From CAZYFH01 sp965197395 (GTDB taxonomy: Bacteria; Acidobacteriota; Vicinamibacteria; Vicinamibacterales; UBA8438), in NCBI GenBank assembly GCA_965197395.1, contig CBDANB010000004.1, positions 186,001 through 250,000 of the forward strand: a DNA stretch of 64,000 bases, read 5' to 3'. Shown here piece by piece: positions 17,181-25,577 of this stretch. How positions within the stretch are numbered: position 1 is the first letter of the stretch; each line of letters begins with the position of its first letter. A program made the position numbers and the translations under genes. The notes below the pieces were generated by a model that ran no database searches, was not told the origin of the DNA, and saw nothing but the letters and a program-made list of their open reading frames with translations.

Positions 17181-18224
17181 TTAGGAAACGGGGGGAATGC
17201 TTCCTGACGCGCTCACGCGAATGCGATATAGCCCGGTACGTGCCGTCATATAAAGTGTGCGCCCGTCGTCGCCCCACGCGGCATTGGCCGGCACCTCCGT
17301 CGGCTTGATCGTGCCAAGGTGCTGCCCGTCGGGGGTGATCACCCAGACGCCGCCAGGGCCGGTGGCCCACAGGTTGCCGTCGTCGTCCACCTTCAGCCCA
17401 TCGGCCGCCCCCGGCTCCTCCGAGCTGCTGGCGTCCAGCAGCACCTCTCCGCTGCCCAGCGACCCGTCGGCCGCCAGGTCGTACACCATCCACAGATTAG
17501 CCATGCTGTCGGCGACGTAGAGCCGTGACTCATCGGGCGACAACGCGATGCCGTTGGGTCCCTGCAGATCGGCAAGCAGCGTCACCGTGCCGTCGGGGTC
17601 GAGACGGTAGATCCCGTTGACATCCTGCGCCCTGTCTTCCGGGCTCGGCAGTCCGTACGGTGGATCGGTGAAGTAGAGCGACCCGTTGGTGTGGTAGGCG
17701 AGGTCGTTGGGGCTGCTGAACCGGCCACCTTCGTAGCTGTCGACGACGACGCTCCGCGTGCCGTCGGCACTCACCTGAGAGATTCGACCGCCGAAGTGCT
17801 CCGTGAAGACGATGTCGCCGCCCGGGCCGACCGTGATCCCGTTCGAGCCGGAGAGTCCGCCGCCTTCGGTCTCTCCTTCGAAGACCGGGTTGAGAAAGTC
17901 GCTCACCTCGCCGTCGGGCGTCCACTTGATGATGGCGTTATTGGGAATGTCGCTGAACAACAGAAACGGCCCGCCGTCCTCGACCCAGACCGGACCCTCG
18001 GTGAACCCGAACCCACCCGCGAGGTGCTCGATGACGGCGTCCGGGGGGACGAGCGCGTCGAACGCGGGATCGAGCCGCTCGATCGTCCCGGCGCTCGGCT
18101 GGCTGTCAGCCGCGGGCATCGCGTCGGACGTCGCCTCGGGCATCGGCGCCTCAGCCGGCTCCGGCGCTCCGCCACACGAGACCGCCAGTACCACCACCGC
18201 CAGCAGCATCCAACTTCGTCTCAC
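17181..18224 (-). CDS. SMP-30/gluconolactonase-like lipoprotein
   Basis: A 347-aa six-bladed beta-propeller of the SMP-30/gluconolaconase/LRE family, which usually hydrolyses sugar lactones with one bound divalent metal. Family blocks seen include EGPVWVEDGGPFLLFSD, GSNGITVGPGGDIVFTEH, SPNDLAYHTNGSLYFTDPPYG, GPNGIALSPDESRLYVAD and DGLKVDDDGNLWATGPGG. The N-terminal segment ends in VLAVSCGG, so the Cys is probably lipidated. I prefer the GTG at 18224, because AAGGGGGA sits just before it; an ATG seven codons upstream has no such site. Confidence 0.85.
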   Translation of the reverse strand: MRRSWMLLAVVVLAVSCGGAPEPAEAPMPEATSDAMPAADSQPSAGTIERLDPAFDALVPPDAVIEHLAGGFGFTEGPVWVEDGGPFLLFSDIPNNAIIKWTPDGEVSDFLNPVFEGETEGGGLSGSNGITVGPGGDIVFTEHFGGRISQVSADGTRSVVVDSYEGGRFSSPNDLAYHTNGSLYFTDPPYGLPSPEDRAQDVNGIYRLDPDGTVTLLADLQGPNGIALSPDESRLYVADSMANLWMVYDLAADGSLGSGEVLLDASSSEEPGAADGLKVDDDGNLWATGPGGVWVITPDGQHLGTIKPTEVPANAAWGDDGRTLYMTARTGLYRIRVSASGSIPPVS

Positions 18225-18298
18225 GGCTTCCCCCTTGGTTGTCATTGTCCGTAGAGAATACGACGAATCGTCCCGCGTGCGCCGTGTCCAGCCGGTGC

Positions 18299-18304
18299 TA
18301 TGAT
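18299..18304 (+). promoter_or_regulatory. Candidate extended -10 box
   Basis: TATGAT preceded by TGC gives an extended -10 (TGnTATGAT), 24 bp before the DUF4920 start codon. No convincing -35 is visible, as expected for extended -10 promoters. Confidence 0.35.
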
Positions 18305-18327
18305 CGGGTCAACTCGAAGGGAGCATC

Positions 18328-18846
18328 ATGCCTCAGCCGAGAAGCGTTCGCCGGTCGCACCGAATCGCACGCCACCTCGTGGTCGTGCTGACGCTCGTCG
18401 TCGGCAGTCTGGCTTTTGTGGGCGCCCAGGACGCCGACGTCGACCTCATCACACGCGGCGCTGCGATCGGCGACTCACCGGTCGTCACGCTAGCCGAGGC
18501 CGCGCGAAACGCAGATGCATACGCTGACCGGTCGGTGATTCTCGAGGGCCAGGTCGTCAAGGCGTGCCAAAACAAGGGCTGCTGGCTGGAGCTCGTGCCG
18601 CAGGGGGCCGAACGGGGCATTCGCGTCACGTTCAAGGACTACGGCTTCTTCGTGCCAAAGGACTCCGCCGGCCACTCGGCTCGGCTCGAGGGCGTGTTCG
18701 AGCGCAACATCTTCTCCAAGGCTGACGCCGATCATCTGATCGCCGAAGGGGTTGCGCTGACGCGGAACCCCGATGGCACAGCGACAGAGTTGAGCTTCGT
18801 CGCCGCGGGCGTCGAGCTGCGGGCGGCGGCCGCCGGCGGTCAGTAA
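18328..18846 (+). CDS. Secreted DUF4920 protein
   Basis: A 172-aa exported protein with a signal peptide (about 1-34, ending in FVGAQ). The rest matches the DUF4920 pattern. VILEGQVVKACQNKGCWLEL has a CxxxGCW motif, followed by RVTFKDYGFFVPKDSAGHSARLEGVF in an OB-fold-like order. The two cysteines could bind a metal or form a disulfide. GGGAG precedes the ATG. It is transcribed divergently from the lactonase-like gene. The family's function is unknown; it often occurs near secreted redox proteins. Confidence 0.8.
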   Translation: MPQPRSVRRSHRIARHLVVVLTLVVGSLAFVGAQDADVDLITRGAAIGDSPVVTLAEAARNADAYADRSVILEGQVVKACQNKGCWLELVPQGAERGIRVTFKDYGFFVPKDSAGHSARLEGVFERNIFSKADADHLIAEGVALTRNPDGTATELSFVAAGVELRAAAAGGQ

Positions 18847-18854
18847 CGGACCAC

Positions 18855-19234
18855 TCAGCGCGACCCCGGAGCCGCCCGTTCCTCCTGAACACGCGCCCCG
18901 GCCAGGATCCCCGCCATGCCGATGTTCCCCTCATGGCAGGCGTATTCGAAGAGCGTGTCCTGGCTTCTCGACATCGGGACCATGGCGGTCCACGGACGGG
19001 TCCAGGTGGTCGAATCGGTCACCGTGATTTCGTATTCCAACGTTTCGGGCCCGGCGAGCTGTTGTAACCAGTCGCGCTGTTGTTGGCCCACACCCCTTGC
19101 AGGTCGGGACGGCCATCCGGCATTCGTGGCGCCGTCCAGCCGTCGTCGGACGATTGGCCGACGGCGAGCGCTGGCAGCAGCACGGTCAGACCAACCACGA
19201 CGATGAGCGAGTACACGCGTTGGTGACGCATCAT
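18855..19234 (-). pseudogene. Internally deleted CHEGNY-family remnant (copy C)
   Basis: The N-terminus is intact: a signal peptide (ILVVVGLTVLLPALAVGQ-like) and PDGRPDLQGVW. Also intact is the last quarter, DSTTWTRPWTAMVPM and YACHEGNIGM. About 200 residues between them are missing, and the two parts are in different frames, which meet around 19040-19070. So an internal deletion has left a frameshifted remnant of about 380 bp. It faces the DUF4920 gene, 8 bp away. Confidence 0.8.
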
Positions 19235-19350
19235 GATCTCAAGGACCTCCCGTCCGCTCGCGGCCCATTATGGAGCTACGACCCGGTGAACGCTAGAATC
19301 CCTACCTCACACGACGCATCCCCCGTCTAGCAACCAAACGGAGATGATCG

Positions 19351-20046
19351 ATGGACACCCAACGCTTTCTGATCACCGGCGGGAGTCAGGGCATCGGGGC
19401 GGCCCTCGTCGCCCGCGCGCGCACGGCCGGCCACGAGGTTGTGTTCACGGGTCGGAACGAGTCGCGCATCACGCAGGTCGCGGCCGACACCGGTGCGCAC
19501 GGGCTCCGCGCCGACGTGTCTGACGGCGGCGACAACGCGCGCACCGTCGACGTCTGTCGCGAGCGGATGGGCGGGGTCGACATCCTCGTCAACAACGCGG
19601 CGTTCGGATACATGGCGGGCGCTGGCGAGATTGAGATGGCGTCGATGCGCGCGCTGTTCGAGACGAATGTGTTCGGCCTCGTCGATCTCACGAATCGGGT
19701 CGTGCCGCTGCTCAAGGCGCAACAGGGCGGGGCCATCGTCAACCTCGCCTCGACGTCCGGCATGAAGGGGCAGAAGGGGGGCACGGTGTACGCCGGGAGC
19801 AAGTGGGCCGTGCGTGGTATCAGCCAGTGCTGGCAGGCGGAGCTCCGGCCCCACGGCATTCGCGTGACCTGCGTCTGCCCGTCGGAGGTCCAGACCGAGT
19901 GGATGGGCCGGACCGGCCGCAACAACCCCAACAAGCTCTATGCGGCTGATATTGCCGAGACAATCATGGCGGCCCTCGCGATGCCCCCGCGGGCGCTCTG
20001 GCCCGAGCTCGCGGTATTTGCGAACAACCCATGGAAGGAGGACTGA
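19351..20046 (+). CDS. Short-chain dehydrogenase/reductase
   Basis: A 231-aa cytoplasmic NAD(P)-dependent oxidoreductase of the classical SDR type. The cofactor loop is TGGSQGIG, with FTGRNESR favouring NADP. NNAAFGYMAG follows, and the active site combines the serine of LASTSG with YAGSK. GGAGATG lies 7 bp before the ATG. TAGAAT at 19294-19299 may be a -10 box. The substrate is unknown. It stands upstream of, and on the same strand as, the heme c/PHM-like gene, but a 154-bp gap with its own promoter-like sequence separates them. Confidence 0.87.
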   Translation: MDTQRFLITGGSQGIGAALVARARTAGHEVVFTGRNESRITQVAADTGAHGLRADVSDGGDNARTVDVCRERMGGVDILVNNAAFGYMAGAGEIEMASMRALFETNVFGLVDLTNRVVPLLKAQQGGAIVNLASTSGMKGQKGGTVYAGSKWAVRGISQCWQAELRPHGIRVTCVCPSEVQTEWMGRTGRNNPNKLYAADIAETIMAALAMPPRALWPELAVFANNPWKED

Positions 20047-20084
20047 CTGCCAACAGGCGCTGGATTCGGCGCAAGATGTTCCGC

Positions 20085-20113
20085 TTGCGGCACTTGGACC
20101 GATGTGGTACAAG
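20085..20113 (+). promoter_or_regulatory. Candidate promoter for the heme c/PHM-like gene
   Basis: TTGCGG (20085-20090) and TACAAG (20108-20113) are separated by 17 bp, a sigma-70-like arrangement, with the start codon 88 bp downstream. Confidence 0.35.
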
Positions 20114-20200
20114 TTGCGATCGGCACGGGGTACTCGTACGCGCGGCAGCTGCAGCGGCGTGGTTTGTGCCCGGAGTGGCCGCGGTAGAGGGAGCCCACTG

Positions 20201-21520
20201 ATGAAGAATAGATGGCTCGTGGCAGTGACGGTGTTTGTCGCCTTGTCCTTTTCCATGGCGGCGCCGGCGTTCGCGGGCGGGAACGACACCGACGTGACCT
20301 ACTACAAGGACGTCCTGCCGATCATGCAGGAGAACTGTCAGACTTGCCATCGGCCGTCCGGCCAGAACATCAGCGGCCTCATCGCGCCGATGTCGTTCAT
20401 GGACTACACGGAAACGCGGCCGTGGGCGCGCGCGATTGCCCGCAAGGTTGAAGCGCGTGAGATGCCGCCCTGGTTCGCTTCGGCGCCGACGGGCGTCTTC
20501 GCGAACGAGCGTGGCCTGACCGATGACGAGATCGACACGCTCGTCAATTGGGTCGAAGAAGGCGCACGCGCCGGCGACAAGGCCGATGCCCCACCCGCCA
20601 TCGAGTGGGCCGAAACGGCCAACGACGGCTGGACGTACGGCACACCCGACTTCGTCGTCAAGATGCCGGAGCCGTATCGAATCGAGGACGACGTCTACGA
20701 CCTCAACATCACGTTCTACACGAAGCTGACCGAAGCCGACCTCCCGGCGGATACCTGGGTGAGAGGATGGGAGTTCCGGACCGGCGACAACCGGGTCACC
20801 CACCACATGTGCTCGTCGGTTATCCCGCCCGGCGCTCAGGTGCGAGCCGACGGGAGCGCCGTCGAGGGCGAGGGCGCCGATGTGGCCGGGAGCGCCTTGC
20901 TGAGCTGTGTGGCTGAAGGCGGCGAGTCGGGCCTCCTGCCGGAGGGGTATGGCGTCTTGATCGAGAAGGGCTCGATGATCTCGTTCAACATGCACTACCA
21001 CAAGGAGCCGGCCGCGGGGTCGGCGGTCACGAGCGAGGCCGAGATCGGGTTCTTCCTCGCCAAGGGACCGGTGCAGCACAAGGTCATTAACGACACGCTT
21101 GCCAACCGCGGATTTTCGATTCCGCCGAACCATGCGAACTATCGGGTCGGGTCGTCGCGGGTGCTCGAGAAGGACACGCGCGTGTTGACTTTCTGGCCCC
21201 ACGCGCACACCCGCGCGGTCGCGGCGCGCTACACGGCGTTCTATCCCGACGGCACCGAGGAGCTGCTGCTCGACGTGCCGAACTACGACCAGGGGTGGCA
21301 GGTCACGTATAAGTACAAAGAGCCGAAGTTGCTCCCGAAGGGAACACGCATCGACGTCGACTTCTGGTACGACAACACGCCCGAGCGCGCCGCGCGCAAG
21401 GAGTTCGACTCGAACCGCTTCGTCGGCCACGGGCCGCGGACCGACGACGAGATGTCACTCGGCTTCATCGGTTACGCCGAGGTGGAGCCCACCGCGGCGT
21501 CGACCGACAACGACAACTAG
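20201..21520 (+). CDS. Heme c / PHM-like copper monooxygenase fusion, copy 2
   Basis: A 439-aa exported paralogue of the gene at 7.2 kb. Signal peptide 1-25. The heme motif CQTCH is at 46-50, with a candidate axial Met88 in EMPPW. The C-terminal part shows copper-ligand candidates in PHM order. CuH-type: His201-His202 in THHMC and His265 in NMHYH. CuM-type: His334 and His336 in PHAHTRA, and Met418 in DDEMSL. PHM itself has HHM, VHYG and HTHH motifs at these places. AGAGGGAG precedes the ATG. The predicted role is a periplasmic copper oxygenase or oxidase with a built-in electron entry site; the substrate is unknown. Confidence 0.84.
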   Translation: MKNRWLVAVTVFVALSFSMAAPAFAGGNDTDVTYYKDVLPIMQENCQTCHRPSGQNISGLIAPMSFMDYTETRPWARAIARKVEAREMPPWFASAPTGVFANERGLTDDEIDTLVNWVEEGARAGDKADAPPAIEWAETANDGWTYGTPDFVVKMPEPYRIEDDVYDLNITFYTKLTEADLPADTWVRGWEFRTGDNRVTHHMCSSVIPPGAQVRADGSAVEGEGADVAGSALLSCVAEGGESGLLPEGYGVLIEKGSMISFNMHYHKEPAAGSAVTSEAEIGFFLAKGPVQHKVINDTLANRGFSIPPNHANYRVGSSRVLEKDTRVLTFWPHAHTRAVAARYTAFYPDGTEELLLDVPNYDQGWQVTYKYKEPKLLPKGTRIDVDFWYDNTPERAARKEFDSNRFVGHGPRTDDEMSLGFIGYAEVEPTAASTDNDN

Positions 21521-21590
21521 CGGCGCGCGCCGCCGCGTCGTTCCGATTCACGAGGGCGGGGTGTGTTGGCCCCGCCCTTCGCCTTTTGGC

Positions 21591-22790
21591 ATGCGTCACG
21601 GACGGTTGACCCTCAGCGGCCACGTCGTCGCGGTCGTGCTGCTCTCCGGTGCGGCTGGCGCGCAGGCGCCACAGCCGAGCGACGGGGTCGACGGACTGCT
21701 GCACGCGGCGCTTACCCTGGACGCCCAGAACATCGACATCGCCTTTGGCCCGGGTCTGGCGGCTGGGGCAGAGGGCCGCGCGCTGCTCGCCGGCCAGCTC
21801 GGCGCGCGCGTGCGCGTCGGCACGCTCGAGGGGCATCGGGCATTGCGTCTCGGCTCGATCGTCCCGGATCTCACACCGCCGCCGGCGCCCGCTCCGTCGA
21901 CCGGTGGCGATGACGTCGACGACCCGGAGGAGGAAGAGTCCGATGCTGACGAGGACACGGACGACGAGCCGGAGCGCGCCGGTCCAACCACGCCGAGTTA
22001 CGAGCTGTGGCTCGTGCGCCAGTCATCAGGGTGGGCGCTAGAGGCCCACGCGAGCGACGGCGAGGCCGTCCACGACATCCCGCTGGGCCACCGTACAACG
22101 GAGACGGCGTCCCCGCAGCTCACTGCGTCGGTCTCCGCGACCGCGGCCGAAGCGGGCCGTCTCGTGCTGCGCTGGGGCCGCCACGCGTGGAGCACCGACT
22201 TTCGCTTCGAGGAGCTTCCACGCCCGCCACGCAGGCCGCGGGTCTCGGGCCGCGGACAGGAAAGAGAGGCCGACACCGATACGACGGACATCGCGCGTCG
22301 CAACACGCTTTCCGAACGGAACGAGACGGCGGTCGTGCTGGCGAATGGCTCGCGGGTCGGCGTCCTCTTTTGGAAGGGCATTGATGTGGAGGACGAGGAC
22401 TTTGGGCACCTGTCCGAGACCGCCGATGGCGCGGTCGTCCGCTTGATCCGAGCGGCGCCGCCACGCCTCAGGACCGACGTCACGCTCCGATTCGGCGAGA
22501 CAGCGCTGTCCACCGGCAATCTGGCCGCGGGGTTCGCGGGCGTGTATGCGGTCTGGCTCCGCAAGGTCGCCGACGGATGGCGGTTCGTGTTCAACAACGA
22601 GGCGGACTCATGGGGGACGCAACACGACCCGGCGTTCGATGCGGCGGAGGTCGACGCAGAGTATTCGCGGTCCGACGCGTCGTTTCGACCGCTCGGCGTC
22701 ACGCTGATGCCGGTCGGCGGCGGCGGCGGCCGGTTGGTCGTGCATTGGGGCCCGCACGAATGGGCCGCGGACTTCGTCGTCACCGACTGA
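21591..22790 (+). CDS. Secreted protein with duplicated DUF2911-like halves
   Basis: A 399-aa exported protein with a signal peptide (1-25, VVAVVLLSGAAGAQ). The C-terminal half looks like DUF2911: FVFNNEADSWGTQHDPAFD, ending LVVHWGPHEWAADFVV. The first half has a matching end, LVLRWGRHAWSTDFRF, so the domain seems duplicated. A very acidic stretch (DDVDDPEEEESDADEDTDDE, about residues 105-124) interrupts the first half. I chose the ATG at 21591 before the signal peptide; a GTG at 21561 is possible. The next small gene begins 27 bp downstream. Confidence 0.7.
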   Translation: MRHGRLTLSGHVVAVVLLSGAAGAQAPQPSDGVDGLLHAALTLDAQNIDIAFGPGLAAGAEGRALLAGQLGARVRVGTLEGHRALRLGSIVPDLTPPPAPAPSTGGDDVDDPEEEESDADEDTDDEPERAGPTTPSYELWLVRQSSGWALEAHASDGEAVHDIPLGHRTTETASPQLTASVSATAAEAGRLVLRWGRHAWSTDFRFEELPRPPRRPRVSGRGQEREADTDTTDIARRNTLSERNETAVVLANGSRVGVLFWKGIDVEDEDFGHLSETADGAVVRLIRAAPPRLRTDVTLRFGETALSTGNLAAGFAGVYAVWLRKVADGWRFVFNNEADSWGTQHDPAFDAAEVDAEYSRSDASFRPLGVTLMPVGGGGGRLVVHWGPHEWAADFVVTD

Positions 22791-22817
22791 GATTTGTTGC
22801 CGCCAGAAAGGACCAGC

Positions 22818-23129
22818 GTGCCGAACTCGCCTCCAAAGAGCGCCGTGGAGCTGGTGATGGAGCGGCTCAAGCAGCAGGACGCCGAGTCCGGTGTCGACGC
22901 GGCGCCGCTGACCGAGGCCCAGACCTCGGCGATCGCCGAGGCGCGGCGCACGTACGACGCAGGCGTCGCGGAGTGCCGCATCTTGCACGAGTCGGCGCTG
23001 CGGACCACTTACGACCCCGAGGCACGCCAGGGACTCGACGCGAACTATCGGCGAGACCTGGCTCGGTTGACGACGGATCGCGACCGCAAGATCGATAAGA
23101 TTCGGGGCGAGCCCGACGCGCGTGGCTAG
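22818..23129 (+). CDS. Small hypothetical helical protein
   Basis: A 103-aa protein made almost wholly of charged helices, with Ala/Arg/Asp-rich stretches such as EARRTYDAGVAECRILHE and DRDRKIDKIRG. There is no signal peptide or known domain. I chose the GTG at 22818 because AAAGGA precedes it; a TTG 24 bp upstream is the only longer choice. It follows the DUF2911-like gene closely and may share its transcript. It ends overlapping the stop of the convergent toroid gene by 4 bp. Confidence 0.6.
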   Translation: MPNSPPKSAVELVMERLKQQDAESGVDAAPLTEAQTSAIAEARRTYDAGVAECRILHESALRTTYDPEARQGLDANYRRDLARLTTDRDRKIDKIRGEPDARG

Positions 23130-24229
23130 TGGCCCTTGTGCGCGGTGAGCGCCAGCACCGCGTAGGCGGTCGCGGCGTCGCGCATGAAGCCTGCCCGGTC
23201 GGACGACGGATCGTGCTGCCGGTTGAGGGACGTCGCCGGCCAGGAACCATCCGGGCTCTGATTCCGCTCGAGCCACACCAGACCGCGCGCGATCGCTGCC
23301 TGTGCTCGCGGCTGGCCTGCCGTCCGCAGCGCCAGCGTGACGAGACCGGTGGCATAGCCGTCACTCGTCTGGTCGACGGCTGTTTCGTCGCGTCGCTCCC
23401 ATGACCCCAACGACGACAGGCTCCAGCCGCCGTCGGGCCGCTGTTGACCGACGACGTCGTCGATGATCGCCGATTGCTGCACGAAGGTCAGCGTTCCGGG
23501 GAGTGCGGTTTCGGCCCAGACCGCCATCACCCGCGTGAAGGGAGGCTCGGCGTCGACCCGCCGCCTGAGGTAGTCGCGGAGGCGCGCGACGTGGTCGTGA
23601 ATCTCCGGACGCGCGCGGTACTCATCCGGAGCCAGTCCGACCGCGACGGCGGCCAGCGCGGCCCCATGGTAGGTCCCCTCATCCGATTCCCACGGCGCCA
23701 GGTTGAAGTGCAGCCAGGGCCAGGCACCCTCCGCCTGCCCGCTCGTCTCCTGCAGCGCCCAGAGGTGATCGAAGGCTTGTTCTGCCGTCTTGCTCAGCGT
23801 GCCACGCACCGAATCACGCCTGGCGAGGATGAGGGCGTTGAAAATGGCTTCCGTCCCGCGGGATTCGCTGGTCTTCGGTGACCCGTAGCGTTCATCGGTG
23901 TAGAACGGTCCGATCTCCTCCCAGTGGGTGACCCGTGTCGTCAGGCTCGTCAGGAGCGTCTGCTCGTGTTGGGTTGGCGTGTCCGTGGTGTCGCCGGCAC
24001 GCAGCATCGGTCGGGCGAGGCCGTATGGCCCGGTCGTGTGACACGAGATGCAGAACGTCCCTCGCTCGCGCGCGGCCGTCTCCCAGCCGGACCACCACTT
24101 GAGACGCTGGTCGAGGTAGGCGGCGGCGGCCTGCGGGTCCCACGCCGCGGGATCATCGCTTTGGGCGTAGACGGTGGCCGCACCTAGCATGCCGCACGTC
24201 GTCATCACGGCGAGGGTCAGCGTCTTCAT
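23126..24229 (-). CDS. Alpha/alpha-toroid (prenyltransferase/squalene oxidase repeat) protein with CXXCH
   Basis: A 367-aa exported protein, signal peptide 1-23. A c-type heme motif CISCH sits at 60-64. The rest is helical repeats with the QPDGGW/SPDGSW signatures of the prenyltransferase/squalene-oxidase toroid fold: QRPDGGWSLSSLGSW and NQSPDGSWPATSL. The acidic DxDD motif of true terpene cyclases is not evident, so catalysis of cyclisation is not supported. It starts one base after the stop of the cytochrome P460 gene, so the two heme proteins are one operon. A combined redox role is inference. Confidence 0.75.
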   Translation of the reverse strand: MKTLTLAVMTTCGMLGAATVYAQSDDPAAWDPQAAAAYLDQRLKWWSGWETAARERGTFCISCHTTGPYGLARPMLRAGDTTDTPTQHEQTLLTSLTTRVTHWEEIGPFYTDERYGSPKTSESRGTEAIFNALILARRDSVRGTLSKTAEQAFDHLWALQETSGQAEGAWPWLHFNLAPWESDEGTYHGAALAAVAVGLAPDEYRARPEIHDHVARLRDYLRRRVDAEPPFTRVMAVWAETALPGTLTFVQQSAIIDDVVGQQRPDGGWSLSSLGSWERRDETAVDQTSDGYATGLVTLALRTAGQPRAQAAIARGLVWLERNQSPDGSWPATSLNRQHDPSSDRAGFMRDAATAYAVLALTAHKGH

Positions 24230-24230
24230 G

Positions 24231-24821
24231 TTAGAACCCCGGCTTGACCGTGCCCTTTTGGCGCGCGACCTCAAGCAGCGTCGGATAGAACTGGACAAAC
24301 GTCCGCTCCACGGCGGTGTGCTCGGTATGACACTCGATACACCGAGCCACTTGCGCGCCGGCCAGCGGTGTGGCGACGTCCGCCAGTGATTGCGCCGTGC
24401 CGAAGTCGTAGAACGCCCACCCGTCCGCAAACCGGTCGTCTTTCACTTCCGCTTCGAGCGCGACGAGGTCGGACTGGAATTGTCCGGTCCCCGTGATGGC
24501 GCCCTCGCTGCTGGACTGCCGGATCTCGAGGACAAACATCGTCTCGTCGGGCCACCGGCCCGTCTCCATGAACCCTCGATACGACGACGGGTTCACGAAC
24601 ACGTTCTGGAAGAGCTGCGGCTGCGCGTCACCCGGCGGCTGATAGCTCATGTTCAAGCTCGAGCTGAGGAACTGCCACTCACGGTAGTTCGTCGGGCGGT
24701 TCAGGTTCGTCCCATCGCGAAAGCTGGGCCCACCCCGAGGCTCTTGGGCCCACGCGGTCAACGACAGCAGGACTGCGATGGAGAGGCACGCGGCCGACAC
24801 CATCAGCGTCTTTGTGCTCAT
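24231..24821 (-). CDS. Cytochrome P460 family protein
   Basis: A 196-aa exported heme protein with a signal peptide (about 1-26). The C-terminal CIECH motif (161-165), followed by TEHTAVERTFVQFYP, is typical of cytochrome P460, as are the upstream REWQFLSSSLNM and NVFVNPSSYRGFMETG blocks. P460 proteins of nitrifiers oxidise hydroxylamine, but many family members, probably including this one, have other or unknown roles. The start at 24821 was chosen before the signal peptide; its ribosome-binding site is weak. It leads the operon with the toroid protein. Confidence 0.85.
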   Translation of the reverse strand: MSTKTLMVSAACLSIAVLLSLTAWAQEPRGGPSFRDGTNLNRPTNYREWQFLSSSLNMSYQPPGDAQPQLFQNVFVNPSSYRGFMETGRWPDETMFVLEIRQSSSEGAITGTGQFQSDLVALEAEVKDDRFADGWAFYDFGTAQSLADVATPLAGAQVARCIECHTEHTAVERTFVQFYPTLLEVARQKGTVKPGF

Positions 24822-24915
24822 GCAGAGGCGCTCCAATCCGTGTGCAGTACGCACGTATTACATCACACTGACCCCAGTGTGGCGGGCCGGGACGCGCCGA
24901 TCTCGTCTACCGATG

Positions 24916-25554
24916 TCAGGGAGTCGGGTGGTCTTCCGGCCGCTCGGTCCGTTCCCGGAGCGCTTTCCCGACGAGATACGCGCCGAGGATCATCGGGGCG
25001 AGGGGCCACCAGTCTTCGACCCACGCGAGCGACACGCCGAACCGCGTGTTCAGCAGCAGGATGAAGCCCGTGACCATGATGGCCACACCGCCGCCGATCG
25101 ACCCGCCAAAGGTCGGCAGGGTGAGGCTCGTCTCGTGTGGTAGCTCGAGCCCCTCGCCGCCATCGAGCGCCAAGTTGTAGAACATGGCCCGGCGGGCGGC
25201 GTCGACGACGTTGTAGACGAAGAAGAAGGCGAGAAAGATGGAGAGGAGCGGAATGACCGCAGCGCTCGCGTAGGATGCCACCATGACAATCGTTCCGGCA
25301 AACACGATGTTGTGGATGAAGCCGATCATGTAATACCCGACATAGACCTGTCCGACTCCGGGCAGTAGGGACAGCACGCCCGCCAGGAGCGGCGATTTCC
25401 GCGGCGGGCTCGGCGTCCAGCCGGCGGGCCGCGTTCGTGTGCGCGCGCCGCCGGGCTGGACTGCGTCGTGCGGCGGCGGCGTCGTGTCCGGTGGCGCGGC
25501 GGCCTCTTCGGGGAGGTGTTCAGGGGTGTCGACGTGTTCGGATGAACCGTTCAT
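24916..25554 (-). CDS. Membrane protein with Pro-rich N-terminus
   Basis: A 212-aa protein. Residues 1-55 are Pro/Thr/Glu-rich and probably disordered. They are followed by a PGVGQVYVGYYMIGF motif, as found in small TM2-like or DUF5683-like membrane proteins, and four or five hydrophobic segments. AAGGAG stands before the ATG at 25554. A start nine codons earlier would overlap the anti-sigma stop in ATGA. It is the third gene of the sigma/anti-sigma operon on the minus strand, so it may belong to the same envelope-stress regulon. Confidence 0.7.
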   Translation of the reverse strand: MNGSSEHVDTPEHLPEEAAAPPDTTPPPHDAVQPGGARTRTRPAGWTPSPPRKSPLLAGVLSLLPGVGQVYVGYYMIGFIHNIVFAGTIVMVASYASAAVIPLLSIFLAFFFVYNVVDAARRAMFYNLALDGGEGLELPHETSLTLPTFGGSIGGGVAIMVTGFILLLNTRFGVSLAWVEDWWPLAPMILGAYLVGKALRERTERPEDHPTP

Positions 25555-25577
25555 CACCTGCTCCTTCAGCGTGAGTG

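Noticed and set aside
23126..24229. Squalene-hopene cyclase
   Set aside because: The DxDD catalytic motif is not seen and the protein is exported with a heme motif.
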